Positions 14,428-14,662 of a stretch of 14,662 bases of DNA are shown here, piece after piece. The notes below the pieces were generated by a model that was given only the letters and a program-made list of their open reading frames with translations, ran no database searches and was not told the origin of the DNA. A program made the translations under genes and the position numbers. The stretch is from Bacillota bacterium (GTDB lineage: Bacteria > Bacillota > Clostridia > Lachnospirales > Lachnospiraceae). The stretch spans positions 1 to 14,662 of the forward strand of contig JAEYQV010000146.1 of the NCBI GenBank assembly GCA_023409835.1, read 5' to 3'. Within the stretch, counting starts at the first letter, position 1. Each line of letters begins with the position of its first letter.

Positions 14428-14662
14428 TTGAGAATGGGAAAAGAAGTTTCATTAGGATTTATCAGACGGATGGGGTTGCTGTCATTACTTGCGTTTATCG
14501 CTGTTCTGGTCTGCTTTATTAATCTCGATACTCGTTCAGATAAAAGGGAATATGAGGATAAGCTGATCATAAATATCTTCGGTAAGCAGCGAATGTACAC
14601 ACAGATGATAGCCAAGGATTCCAGCAGCCTATACGTACTGCTTCAAGATATAGAGAATTTCA
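14428..14662 (+). CDS. N-terminal fragment of a membrane sensor with a PilJ/NarX-like input region
   Basis: The frame is open from TTG 14428 to the window edge (78 codons). GGAGGA lies 7 bases before TTG 14428 and 13 before ATG 14434, so TTG is favoured. A TM segment (MGLLSLLAFIAVLVCFINL, about residues 15-33) is followed by an extracytoplasmic stretch with LIINIFGKQRMYTQMIAKDSS. That matches the conserved N-A-G-x-Q-R-M-L-S-Q-x-x-A-K type motif of PilJ/NarX sensor domains. Such domains sit in front of kinase, GGDEF or chemoreceptor modules; the output domain lies beyond the window. It has its own promoter and is probably not part of the Bce-like operon. Confidence 0.7.
   Translation, partial: MRMGKEVSLGFIRRMGLLSLLAFIAVLVCFINLDTRSDKREYEDKLIINIFGKQRMYTQMIAKDSSSLYVLLQDIENF

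Noticed and set aside
1..14662. CRISPR arrays, tRNA or rRNA genes, insertion sequences, attachment sites
   Set aside because: No regularly spaced direct repeats, cloverleaf-like sequence, transposase motifs or terminal repeats were seen on reading both strands.

Overview
The window looks like chromosomal DNA of a low-to-mid-GC Gram-positive anaerobe. The best guess is a Lachnospiraceae-type Clostridia. The basis is the protein families (type I pullulanase, LnrJKLMN-like and BceRSAB-like modules, a lipobox lipoprotein), strong AGGAGG-type ribosome sites, sigma-A-like promoters and TTG starts. This is an inference; there is no rRNA or other marker gene to settle it. I see no tRNA, rRNA, CRISPR array, insertion sequence or phage gene.

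Layout. (1) 1-140: the C-terminal tail of an unrecognised gene, then about 300 bases without a gene that hold a nested inverted repeat and two competing hairpins. (2) 439-2920: a cytoplasmic type I pullulanase (glycogen/alpha-glucan debranching), then a small MGMT-type DNA alkyltransferase, closed by a strong bidirectional terminator at 2969-3004. (3) 9474 down to 3033, minus strand: a six-gene array with sensor kinase, LuxR-type response regulator, lipoprotein, ABC ATPase, ABC-2 permease and ABC-2 permease. Apart from the lipoprotein, gene order and sizes match the Bacillus LnrJKLMN (YfiJKLMN) system, which exports and senses linearmycin-type membrane-active polyketides. (4) 9671-14281, plus strand: OmpR-type response regulator, short intramembrane-sensing kinase, ABC ATPase and a 10-TM FtsX-family permease with a large extracellular domain. 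This is a complete BceRSAB-type antimicrobial-peptide sensing and detoxification module. (5) 14428 to the end: the start of a membrane sensor with a PilJ/NarX-like input region, cut by the window edge, behind a good sigma-A promoter.

How the genes work together. Two unrelated two-component/ABC-exporter resistance modules stand head to head around a 150-bp divergent control region (about 9475-9670). That region has a recognisable promoter on each side and a perfect 13-base palindrome midway between them. The left module is predicted to answer lipophilic, membrane-inserting compounds, and the right one lipid II-type peptide antibiotics, so the locus reads as a cell-envelope defence island. The least familiar parts are the lipoprotein inserted between regulator and exporter, its control region (inverted repeats overlapping both promoter boxes), an attenuator-like triple repeat across its stop codon, and a near-palindromic operator candidate in front of the Bce-type transporter genes. 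Functional assignments rest on motifs and gene order read by eye; no database search was run.
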